A stretch of 5,058 nt of DNA, taken from an uncultured Phascolarctobacterium sp. (lineage in GTDB: Bacteria > Bacillota > Negativicutes > Acidaminococcales > Acidaminococcaceae). The notes below the pieces were generated by a model. That model was not told the origin of the DNA. It worked only from the letters and a program-made list of their open reading frames with translations, and ran no database searches. Below are positions 1 to 4,720 of the stretch, piece after piece; the first letter of the stretch is position 1, and each line of letters starts with the position of its first letter. The position numbers and the translations under genes are program-made. The DNA lies in assembly GCA_946002345.1 (NCBI GenBank), contig CAMFZA010000143.1, positions 1-5,058 on the forward strand, in the 5' to 3' direction.

Positions 1-22
1 ACAGCTCCCCCGGTGGGGGAGC
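1..22. repeat. Perfect palindromic hairpin at window edge, likely tail of a dispersed repeat
   Basis: Bases 4-11 (GCTCCCCC) and 15-22 (GGGGGAGC) form a perfect 8-bp stem with a three-base GGT loop. No T tract follows, so it is not a typical intrinsic terminator. From memory, the preceding ACA and the C/G-run palindrome resemble the end of dispersed palindromic repeats (CAGCTCCCCC...GGGGGAGC) common between genes of gut Firmicutes. The rest of the element would lie left of the window. The hairpin is seen directly; the family assignment is recognition only. Confidence 0.5.
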
Positions 23-67
23 CATTCCAATAATCTACATTGCTTTATGAATAATGATAATATAATT

Positions 68-112
68 AAAAAAGCTGCCACATAGCATGAACGCTAACGT
101 GACAGCTTTTTT
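68..112 (-). terminator. Bidirectional intrinsic terminator
   Basis: AAAAAAGCTGCCAC at 68-81 pairs with GTGACAGCTTTTTT at 99-112, with a single mismatch (78/102). An inner TAGC/GCTA stem (83-86 with 93-96) closes a six-base loop. On the minus strand it begins about 10 bases after the stop codon of the EF-hand gene and ends in six U, so it terminates that gene. On the plus strand it also ends in six U and could stop transcription arriving from the left of the window. Confidence 0.9.
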
Positions 113-121
113 ATTAGTCCT

Positions 122-481
122 TTACATCACCGGTGCGGAGACAGCGTCCGGTTGTTCAAAAATGAAGGCCGGGGAAGGATAGTAGAATTGGCAATGCTGG
201 AAAGCGATTTCCTCGGTGGAGAAGCGCTTTAAGAGTGCATAGGAGGCACGCTCTTCAAAATCAATCAGATTATCCTTGTTAATATCGGCATCCTTCACAA
301 TAACCAGCAGATAGGCCGGCACCTCCGGTGCGTCCTCGGGCACTTGGCTTCTATCCAAAGGAATATTGGGCACAATCTCTAATTGGCCAACAGGCTGTTG
401 GTTTTCGTTGTACAGCATGCAGCCATACACATTTTGGTACAGGGTGCGAACCAGTCGCAGTTGATAAGCTCCGGAACTCAT
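122..481 (-). CDS. Small hypothetical protein with one EF-hand-like calcium-binding loop
   Basis: This 119-residue protein belongs to no family I recognise. It has no signal peptide or membrane segment, so it is probably cytoplasmic. Residues 66-77 read DINKDNLIDFEE and fit the 12-residue EF-hand loop: D1, N3 and D5 as ligands, Ile at 8, Asp at 9 and the bidentate Glu at 12. Position 6 is Asn where Gly is usual. The flanks, a hydrophobic run YLLVIV (57-62) and ERASYALLKRF (77-87), could be the two helices. The C-terminal part is rich in aromatic residues and proline (100-110). The ATG is supported by AAGGAG about nine bases upstream on the minus strand. The gene is monocistronic, with its own promoter at 584-612 and terminator at 68-112, and is divergent from the TRAP operon. 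Calcium binding is inferred from one loop only; a lone EF-hand may need a partner or may be structural. That the gene is real is fairly sure; its function is unknown. Confidence 0.8.
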   Translation of the reverse strand: MSSGAYQLRLVRTLYQNVYGCMLYNENQQPVGQLEIVPNIPLDRSQVPEDAPEVPAYLLVIVKDADINKDNLIDFEERASYALLKRFSTEEIAFQHCQFYYPSPAFIFEQPDAVSAPVM

Positions 482-506
482 GAATTTTCACTCCTTAAAT
501 TATTAG

Positions 507-523
507 GCAGAGGCTCCCTCTGC
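507..523 (-). promoter_or_regulatory. Perfect hairpin in the leader of the EF-hand gene
   Basis: GCAGAGG (507-513) and CCTCTGC (517-523) form a perfect 7-bp stem with a three-base loop, only about 12 bases upstream of the Shine-Dalgarno in the minus-strand mRNA. A second, looser hairpin lies nearer the transcription start (541-546 TGTGCC with 559-564 GGCACA). There is no U tract after the stem, so it is not a terminator. It may influence mRNA stability or ribosome access. I recognise no riboswitch class here. Confidence 0.4.
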
Positions 524-583
524 ATTTATTAGCAGAATCCTGTGCCGCAGCCAGGCAGGGCACAAAATAAATATAACATTATT

Positions 584-612
584 ATTGTAACATAGATTAC
601 GCAAATAGGCAA
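584..612 (-). promoter_or_regulatory. Sigma-70-type promoter for the EF-hand gene
   Basis: Read on the minus strand there is TTGCCT (607-612), a 17-base spacer, then TACAAT (584-589). The spacer ends in TGT, giving an extended -10. Spacing is optimal and five of six -10 bases match consensus. Transcription would start near 577, giving a leader of about 95 bases before the ATG at 481. Confidence 0.7.
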
Positions 613-723
613 AAACAATCTGCAGGGACACAGGAAAATGAGTGAATATCCAGCTTTACTGCATGGCTATGCTCTATTTTACCTAGAAAGGGGGCTGTGC
701 TGTATGTTTATCCTGCATGTATT

Positions 724-733
724 TTGTATACAA
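724..733. promoter_or_regulatory. Candidate GntR-family operator palindrome (TTGTATACAA)
   Basis: This perfect 10-bp palindrome fits the TNGTNNACNA pattern typical of FadR/FCD-subfamily GntR regulators, which often control organic-acid and TRAP transporter operons. It sits about 117 bases upstream of the binding-protein start, before the likely promoter. No regulator gene is in the window, and a 10-bp palindrome in AT-rich DNA can arise by chance. Confidence 0.35.
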
Positions 734-739
734 TTGGTT

Positions 740-777
740 TTTACAAATTTTTTAGCAGGATTTTACGAAGATATAAC
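740..777 (+). promoter_or_regulatory. Probable promoter region of the TRAP operon (weak consensus)
   Basis: Two overlapping readings are possible. One is TTTACA (740-745), an 18-base spacer and TACGAA (764-769). The other has a good -10, TATAAC (772-777), with a poor -35, TTTTTA (749-754), at 17 bases. Neither is convincing alone. The region lies after the TTGTATACAA site and before a GTTACGTAAC palindrome at 784-793. A poor -35 would be expected if an activator is needed. Confidence 0.35.
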
Positions 778-783
778 GAATAG

Positions 784-793
784 GTTACGTAAC
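784..793. promoter_or_regulatory. Palindrome GTTACGTAAC, possible operator near the TRAP transcription start
   Basis: This perfect 10-bp inverted repeat lies just downstream of the best -10 candidate (772-777), about where transcription would begin, and 58 bases before the ATG. The position would suit a repressor site, but I cannot assign it to a regulator family. Confidence 0.25.
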
Positions 794-850
794 AAATATG
801 TTGCTGTGACTCTTTAGCGCATATTCGATCAAAGAGGAGGGGAATCCACT

Positions 851-1819
851 ATGAAAAAAGTATTAGCATTTTTACTTGGTATGCTGGGTATGGCTACTAT
901 GATCGCTGGTTGTGGTGGCGATAAGAAAGAAGAAAAGAAACCGGCTGCACAAAAATTCATTAACATTGCTACCGGCGGTACCTCCGGTACCTACTTCCCT
1001 CTGGGCGGCGCTCTGGCTGATATTCTGAACAAAAACATCAAAGGCGCTAACGCTTCTGCTCAATCCACCGGTGCTTCCGTAGCTAACGTGAACCTGCTGA
1101 AGCAAGGTAAAGTAGAAATCGCTTTCATCCAAAACGATATTGCTTACTATGCTGCTAACGGCACCGAAATGTTCAAGGATAAGAAGGTTGCTAACCTGCA
1201 AGGTCTGGCTACCCTGTATCCGGAAACCGTACAAATCGTAACCCTGAAAAAATCCGGCATCAAATCCGTTGCTGATTTCAAGGGCAAACGCATTGCTGTA
1301 GGCGCTGCTGGCTCCGGTACCGAAGCTAACGCTCGTCAAATTATGGCTGCCTATGGCATTAAATATGAAGACATTAAGGTACAATACCTGTCCTTCGGTG
1401 AAGCTGCAAGTGCTTTGAAAGACGGCAACGTTGACGCTGCTTTCGTAACCGCTGGCCATCCTACCGCTGCTATCCAAGATATCTCCACTCAAAACGAGGT
1501 TGTGCTGGTTCCTGTAGATGCTGCTAAGGCTGACGAACTGATTAAGCAATATCCCTTCTACACCAAGCTGGTTATCAAGAAGGGTACCTATGCTAAACAA
1601 GCTGAAGACGTTCCGGCAGTTGCTGTTAAATGCATGCTGGCAGTTACCGACAAGATGGATGCTGACACCGCTTACAGCGTAGCTAAGGCTCTGTATGGCA
1701 ACCTGGATCGCATGAAGGCCGCTCACTCCGCAGCTAATGCAATCTCCAAGGCAACTGGTAAAGATGGTATGTCCATTAAACTGAACCCGGGCGCAGAAAA
1801 ATTCTTTGCTGAGAAATAA
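851..1819 (+). CDS. TAXI family TRAP transporter solute-binding lipoprotein
   Basis: This is the extracytoplasmic substrate-binding subunit of a tripartite (TRAP) transporter of the TAXI subfamily. Its 322 residues match the usual family length. Residues 1-21 form a lipoprotein signal (MKK, hydrophobic core, lipobox IAGC with Cys21), followed by a charged Lys/Glu linker (25-30). TAXI hallmarks follow: ATGGTSGTYFPLGGALA (40-56), STGASVANVNLL (72-83), QNDIA (94-98), GKRIAVGAAGSGTEANAR (145-162), GNVDAAF (192-198) and the C-terminal LNPGAEKFF (311-319). The start is set by GAGGAGG ten bases before the ATG. Codon use is strongly biased (Ala mostly GCT, Leu mostly CTG), suggesting high expression. 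It is first in an operon with a DUF1850 gene and a fused permease, and a terminator follows within 25 bases. Some characterised TAXI binding proteins take glutamate or related acids; the substrate here cannot be read from sequence. The family assignment is secure. Confidence 0.96.
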   Translation: MKKVLAFLLGMLGMATMIAGCGGDKKEEKKPAAQKFINIATGGTSGTYFPLGGALADILNKNIKGANASAQSTGASVANVNLLKQGKVEIAFIQNDIAYYAANGTEMFKDKKVANLQGLATLYPETVQIVTLKKSGIKSVADFKGKRIAVGAAGSGTEANARQIMAAYGIKYEDIKVQYLSFGEAASALKDGNVDAAFVTAGHPTAAIQDISTQNEVVLVPVDAAKADELIKQYPFYTKLVIKKGTYAKQAEDVPAVAVKCMLAVTDKMDADTAYSVAKALYGNLDRMKAAHSAANAISKATGKDGMSIKLNPGAEKFFAEK

Positions 1820-1828
1820 GATTTTTCC

Positions 1829-2365
1829 ATGAAGCCGAACTTCAAAGACCGGAAACCGGCTATTGCCGGCTCCCGGTCTTTTTTCCCAGTTAAGCATTTT
1901 GTAATTTTTGTTTGCATTTTAGTTGTATTTTTAGCCTGGTATGGTAGCCGTTTAGTGGTGGCCGTGGTGCCGGAGGAGGGCAAGCCCTTCGCTTTTGCCA
2001 CTTATCCCGGGGATGAATGGCGTATTAGCCTGACTCATTCCGTGGAGAAAACGGCTTGGGATGACTATTTCCTTGTGCAGGGTGCCAATAAGATGACCAT
2101 GACCCACACCCGTTTTTCTTCCCTGGGCTGGGGTTACCCCTATGCTCCCAGCGAGGGCAAGCTTACCAGAACTACCGACGGTCGCTTTGATTTGGAAATG
2201 AACAGGCCCTACAAGGAGTTGGCATTGCGCATTTCGGAGCAGGCCATGCCCCAGCTCATCCATGGGGCAGAGGCTTATGATTTGATTAAGCTGTACGGGC
2301 AGGGGACGGCAGTGAAGATAAAAATCCAGTATCGTTTTGAATATTGGTGGGAAAATTATTTGTAA
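1829..2365 (+). CDS. DUF1850 domain-containing membrane-anchored protein of a TRAP operon
   Basis: This 178-residue protein has one hydrophobic segment (about 23-47, HFVIFVCILVVFLAW onward) after a short basic N-terminus, so the rest (50-178) should be on the outer face of the membrane. The DUF1850 signature is visible: WRISLTHSVEKTAWDDYF (64-81) with the HSVEKT core, then THTRFSSLGWGYP (92-104). The molecular role of the family is unknown. It is found repeatedly beside TAXI-type TRAP genes, so an accessory role in uptake is inferred. The gene starts nine bases after the binding-protein stop, in the same frame, without a good Shine-Dalgarno, suggesting translational coupling. Codons 6-19 are encoded by a strong terminator hairpin. 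No other ATG, GTG or TTG in frame would keep the membrane segment, so this start is the only conventional one. The C-terminus is aromatic (YRFEYWWENYL). Codon bias is much weaker than in the preceding gene. Confidence 0.85.
   Translation: MKPNFKDRKPAIAGSRSFFPVKHFVIFVCILVVFLAWYGSRLVVAVVPEEGKPFAFATYPGDEWRISLTHSVEKTAWDDYFLVQGANKMTMTHTRFSSLGWGYPYAPSEGKLTRTTDGRFDLEMNRPYKELALRISEQAMPQLIHGAEAYDLIKLYGQGTAVKIKIQYRFEYWWENYL
1844..1884 (+). terminator. Intra-operon intrinsic terminator inside the DUF1850 coding start
   Basis: AAAGACCGG (1844-1852) pairs with CCGGTCTTT (1873-1881). A 3x3 internal loop and a second perfect stem, CCGGC (1856-1860) with GCCGG (1865-1869), close on a TATT loop. Six T (1879-1884) complete the signature. 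It lies 25 bases after the binding-protein stop, where a gene-end terminator is expected, yet overlaps codons 6-19 of the next gene. It probably terminates some transcripts and lets others through, lowering expression of the membrane components. Confidence 0.88.
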
Positions 2366-2406
2366 TTGCATATTTTGTTGAAATTAATGAGAGGAGCTGA
2401 TACCCA

Positions 2407-4359
2407 ATGTCTGCAAAAGAAGAACAGATTAGAGAGCTTTCTGCAGAAGAGGTACTACAAAAATTTGATAAAGAATCTAATAAGCGCGAAATGAGCGGCT
2501 TATGGGGCTATATCATTAATGGTATCTGCGTTTTGTTTGCAGCCTTCCAGCTGTATACAGCAACCTTTGGCATTTTGGACGCTCATTTGCAGCGTGCCAT
2601 TCATCTGGCCTTTGGCTTTTTGCTGATTTTCCTTTTATATCCTACAAGAAAATCCTGGTCCAAGACCAAGATGAACCCCTTGGATGTGCTTTTTGCCATC
2701 GTAGGCGCCTGCTCGGCCATGTATATTGTGGTGAACTACAATGAGCTGGTGCTGCGCGCTGGTATGAATACGGAAACAGACTTTATTGTGGGCCTTATCG
2801 GTACAGTTTTAGTCTTTGAAGCAGCCCGTCGCGTAGTGGGCTGGCCCATGATCATTGTGGCCTTTGTTTTCCTGCTGTACGCTTTCTTTGGTCCCTATGT
2901 GCCCGGCATTATGGCTCACCGTGGCGTGGGTCTGGAGGAAATGTTTGACCACCTTTTCTTCACCACTGAGGGCATTTTTGGTACTCCCATGGGCGTATCC
3001 TCCACCTTTATTTATTTGTTCATCCTGTTCGGCGCTTATTTGGAAGCTACCGGTTTGGGCAAGTTCTTCATCGACCTGGCTAACGCCATTGCCGGCTGGG
3101 CAGCTGGCGGTCCGGCCAAGGTAGCAGTGCTGTCCTCCGGTTTGATGGGCACCGTTTCTGGCTCCTCCGTTGGTAACGTAGCCGGTACAGGCTCCTTTAC
3201 CATCCCCATGATGAAGAAGCTGGGCTATCGTCCTGCCTTCGCCGGTGCTGTAGAAGCCGCTGCTTCCACCGGTGGCCAGCTCATGCCCCCTGTTATGGGC
3301 GCTGCAGCCTTCCTCATGGCTGAATTTGTAGGCGTGCCTTATTTTGATGTTGTTAAGGCGGCTGTTATTCCTGCCATGCTGTACTACATCGGCGTATGGC
3401 TGGGCGTACATTATGAAGCGAAAAAGTTTGGTCTTAAGGGTACTCCTCGTGACCAGCTGCCCAAGTTCAAGGATTTGTTCTTGGAAAAGGGTCATTTGGC
3501 CATTCCCCTGATCGTGATTATTTACCTGCTGGTAAGCGGTTATACTCCCATGCGTGCTGCTTTGGCGGCTATTGCTTTGAGCATTGTCTGCGCTTGCCTG
3601 CGTAAATCCACTCGCATTTCCTTTAAGCAAGTTATCCAGGGCCTGATTGATGGCTCCAAGGGTGTTTTGGGCGTGCTGATTGCCTGCGCTACCGCCGGCA
3701 TCATCATTGGCGTTGTAACCAAGACCGGCGTAGGCCTGAAGGTGGCAACTGCACTGTTGGACCTGGCAGGTGGCAAGCTGTTGCCGGCTATGTTCTTCAC
3801 CATGATCACCTCCCTGATTCTGGGTATGGGCGTGCCCACCACCGCGAACTATGTAATTACTTCCACCATTGCGGCTCCGGCCTTGATTCAAATGCAGGTG
3901 CCCGTGCTGGCAGCCCACATGTTCGCTTTCTACTTTGGTATTGTTGCTGACGTAACTCCTCCTGTAGCCCTGGCAGCCTATGCCGGTGCAGGTATTGCCG
4001 GTGCGAACCACATGCGCTGCGGCGTTATTGCGTCCAAGCTGGCCATTGCAGCCTTCATCGTGCCCTATATCTTCGTTTTGGCTCCGGAGCTTTTGATGAT
4101 CAACGCCACTGCCTTCACCATTACCTATAGCGCTCTTACCGCTATTATCGGTATGTGGGGCGTATCCATGTCCATGATCGGTTTCTGCCAAAACCTGTTG
4201 AATTTGCCGCAAAGATTGGCTTTCCTGGTTGGCGGTATTTGCATGATTATCCCCGGTACCTTGACCGACGGTATTGGTATCGCTTTAATCATTGCTACCT
4301 TCTTCTGGCAAAAGACGAACAAGATTAAGGGTGCCATCCAACAAACCGAGGATTTGTAA
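2407..4359 (+). CDS. TAXI-type TRAP transporter permease, fused DctQ-DctM (4TM/12TM) protein
   Basis: This 650-residue integral membrane protein is the secondary-active transport unit that takes substrate from the binding protein, usually driven by Na+ or H+. The N-terminal soluble stretch (1-32) is charged. Segments at about 33-57, 62-79, 93-111 and 126-160 form the small DctQ-like part and the junction. The DctM-like domain follows with its hallmarks: GTVSGSSVGNVAGTGSFTIP (248-267), GGQLMPPVMGAAAFLMAE (289-306), LGMGVPTTANYVI (472-484) and DVTPPVALAAYAGAGIAG (515-532). The GSSVGN and GVPTTANY stretches sit in the two inverted-repeat hairpins that form the ion and substrate sites in this family. 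Length and the Q-M fusion are normal for TAXI systems. GAGGAG ten bases before the ATG supports the start; the gap from DUF1850 is 41 bases with no clear promoter. It is the last gene of the operon and is followed by a strong terminator. No frameshift or missing motif is seen. Confidence 0.96.
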   Translation: MSAKEEQIRELSAEEVLQKFDKESNKREMSGLWGYIINGICVLFAAFQLYTATFGILDAHLQRAIHLAFGFLLIFLLYPTRKSWSKTKMNPLDVLFAIVGACSAMYIVVNYNELVLRAGMNTETDFIVGLIGTVLVFEAARRVVGWPMIIVAFVFLLYAFFGPYVPGIMAHRGVGLEEMFDHLFFTTEGIFGTPMGVSSTFIYLFILFGAYLEATGLGKFFIDLANAIAGWAAGGPAKVAVLSSGLMGTVSGSSVGNVAGTGSFTIPMMKKLGYRPAFAGAVEAAASTGGQLMPPVMGAAAFLMAEFVGVPYFDVVKAAVIPAMLYYIGVWLGVHYEAKKFGLKGTPRDQLPKFKDLFLEKGHLAIPLIVIIYLLVSGYTPMRAALAAIALSIVCACLRKSTRISFKQVIQGLIDGSKGVLGVLIACATAGIIIGVVTKTGVGLKVATALLDLAGGKLLPAMFFTMITSLILGMGVPTTANYVITSTIAAPALIQMQVPVLAAHMFAFYFGIVADVTPPVALAAYAGAGIAGANHMRCGVIASKLAIAAFIVPYIFVLAPELLMINATAFTITYSALTAIIGMWGVSMSMIGFCQNLLNLPQRLAFLVGGICMIIPGTLTDGIGIALIIATFFWQKTNKIKGAIQQTEDL

Positions 4360-4377
4360 TTGAATACTCTTAGCACC

Positions 4378-4415
4378 AAATCCCTTAGCTGCAGCTTGTG
4401 GCTAAGGGATTTTTT
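4378..4415 (+). terminator. Intrinsic terminator of the TRAP operon
   Basis: AAATCCCTTAGC (4378-4389) and GCTAAGGGATTT (4401-4412) form a perfect 12-bp stem with an 11-base loop, ending in a run of six T (4410-4415). It begins 18 bases after the permease stop codon. The A-rich 5' arm also gives it some terminator character on the minus strand. Confidence 0.93.
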
Positions 4416-4455
4416 AGCTTGGGACCCTGTAGCCATGTACGAGGCCAAAAATAGC

Positions 4456-4479
4456 GGCAAGGCTGCCTATCGCCTTGCC
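4456..4479. repeat. Perfect inverted repeat between the operon terminator and the next promoter
   Basis: GGCAAGGC (4456-4463) and GCCTTGCC (4472-4479) form a perfect 8-bp stem with an eight-base loop. There is no T tract, so it is not an intrinsic terminator. The stretch 4416-4523 otherwise contains nothing I can support as a gene. The repeat could be mRNA 3' structure or a protein site; its role is unknown. Confidence 0.4.
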
Positions 4480-4523
4480 AAATAGGCTGGAACAGGTTCT
4501 GCCTTGTGCAGGAGAAGTTTTTG

Positions 4524-4552
4524 TTGACAAAAGCACATTCTTTTAGTAAACT
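4524..4552 (+). promoter_or_regulatory. Sigma-70-type promoter for the riboswitch-controlled antiporter
   Basis: A consensus -35 TTGACA (4524-4529), a 17-base spacer and TAAACT (4547-4552, four of six matches) place the transcription start near 4559. That is exactly where the riboswitch aptamer begins, which strengthens both calls. Confidence 0.82.
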
Positions 4553-4558
4553 CAAAGC

Positions 4559-4657
4559 ATAAAGGGAGTAGCTGGCATGGCGCTAGCCATGTTTACACCA
4601 TCGTCAGGACGATTGCGTGAGGCAATCCGGTTGTGTGAGTAAGTAGCGAGACTTTGT
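4559..4657 (+). promoter_or_regulatory. yybP-ykoY manganese riboswitch aptamer
   Basis: The three conserved blocks of the yybP-ykoY (Mn2+-sensing) family occur in order and at the right spacing: AAAGGGAGTAGC (4561-4572), ATCGTCAGGACGAT (4600-4613) containing the CGTCA core, and GCGAGAC (4646-4652). A hairpin CATGGC/GCCATG (4576-4581 with 4586-4591) fills one arm. P1 is ATAAAG (4559-4564) with CTTTGT (4652-4657), including one G-T pair. The usual core has one more G in the 5' block and one more C after GCGAGA; both are missing here, so P1 stays paired. In known members Mn2+ bridges two conserved loops, with a Ca2+ or Mg2+ site alongside, and turns expression on. The next gene is a CaCA-family antiporter, consistent with metal export. 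Identification is by remembered consensus, not a covariance search. Confidence 0.87.
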
Positions 4658-4693
4658 TGTAATTTTATTGCAGCAGGTCTCGCTTTTTGTTTT
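4645..4693 (+). terminator. Riboswitch expression-platform terminator
   Basis: AGCGAGAC (4645-4652) pairs perfectly with GTCTCGCT (4677-4684). The stem continues inward with TGTAAT (4658-4663) against ATTGCA (4667-4672) plus several wobble pairs around a bulge. TTTTTGTTTT (4684-4693) follows. The 5' arm is the conserved 3' strand of the aptamer, so the two structures exclude each other. Metal-bound aptamer would block the terminator and give read-through; metal-free RNA would terminate. This is an ON switch acting on transcription. Confidence 0.88.
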
Positions 4694-4720
4694 GGGAATG
4701 CTGCGGTTGGGAGGAAAGAA

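Noticed and set aside
1820..1828. Frameshift or stop-codon split of a single binding-protein/DUF1850 fusion
   Set aside because: The two frames are in phase across a TAA, but each protein is complete for its family, and DUF1850 begins with its own membrane segment.
872..1897. Long open frame on the minus strand opposite the binding-protein gene
   Set aside because: It is a shadow caused by the biased codons of the sense gene; the sense frame has full TAXI motifs, a lipobox and a strong ribosome binding site.
1723..2001. Minus-strand open frame across the binding-protein/DUF1850 junction
   Set aside because: It reads the terminator palindrome backwards, which explains the repeated PAIAG-like peptide, and has no other support.
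2366..2406. Internal promoter between DUF1850 and the permease
   Set aside because: TTG-rich stretches occur, but no -35/-10 pair with acceptable spacing was found; the gap mainly carries the permease ribosome binding site.
2809..4212. Long minus-strand open frame (467 codons) opposite the permease
   Set aside because: Its product is rich in His, Gln and Gly without domain features, and the sense frame is an unmistakable TRAP permease.
4559..4693. Alternative riboswitch class (for example Na+, Li+ or Ni/Co sensing), suggested by the antiporter target
   Set aside because: The GGGAGTAGC, CGTCA and GCGAGAC blocks in this order match yybP-ykoY; I see no better match to another class.
4360..4720. 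CRISPR array, tRNA or other structured RNA gene in the 361-base gap
   Set aside because: There are no regularly spaced repeats and no cloverleaf. The gap is explained by a terminator, an inverted repeat, a promoter and the riboswitch with its platform.
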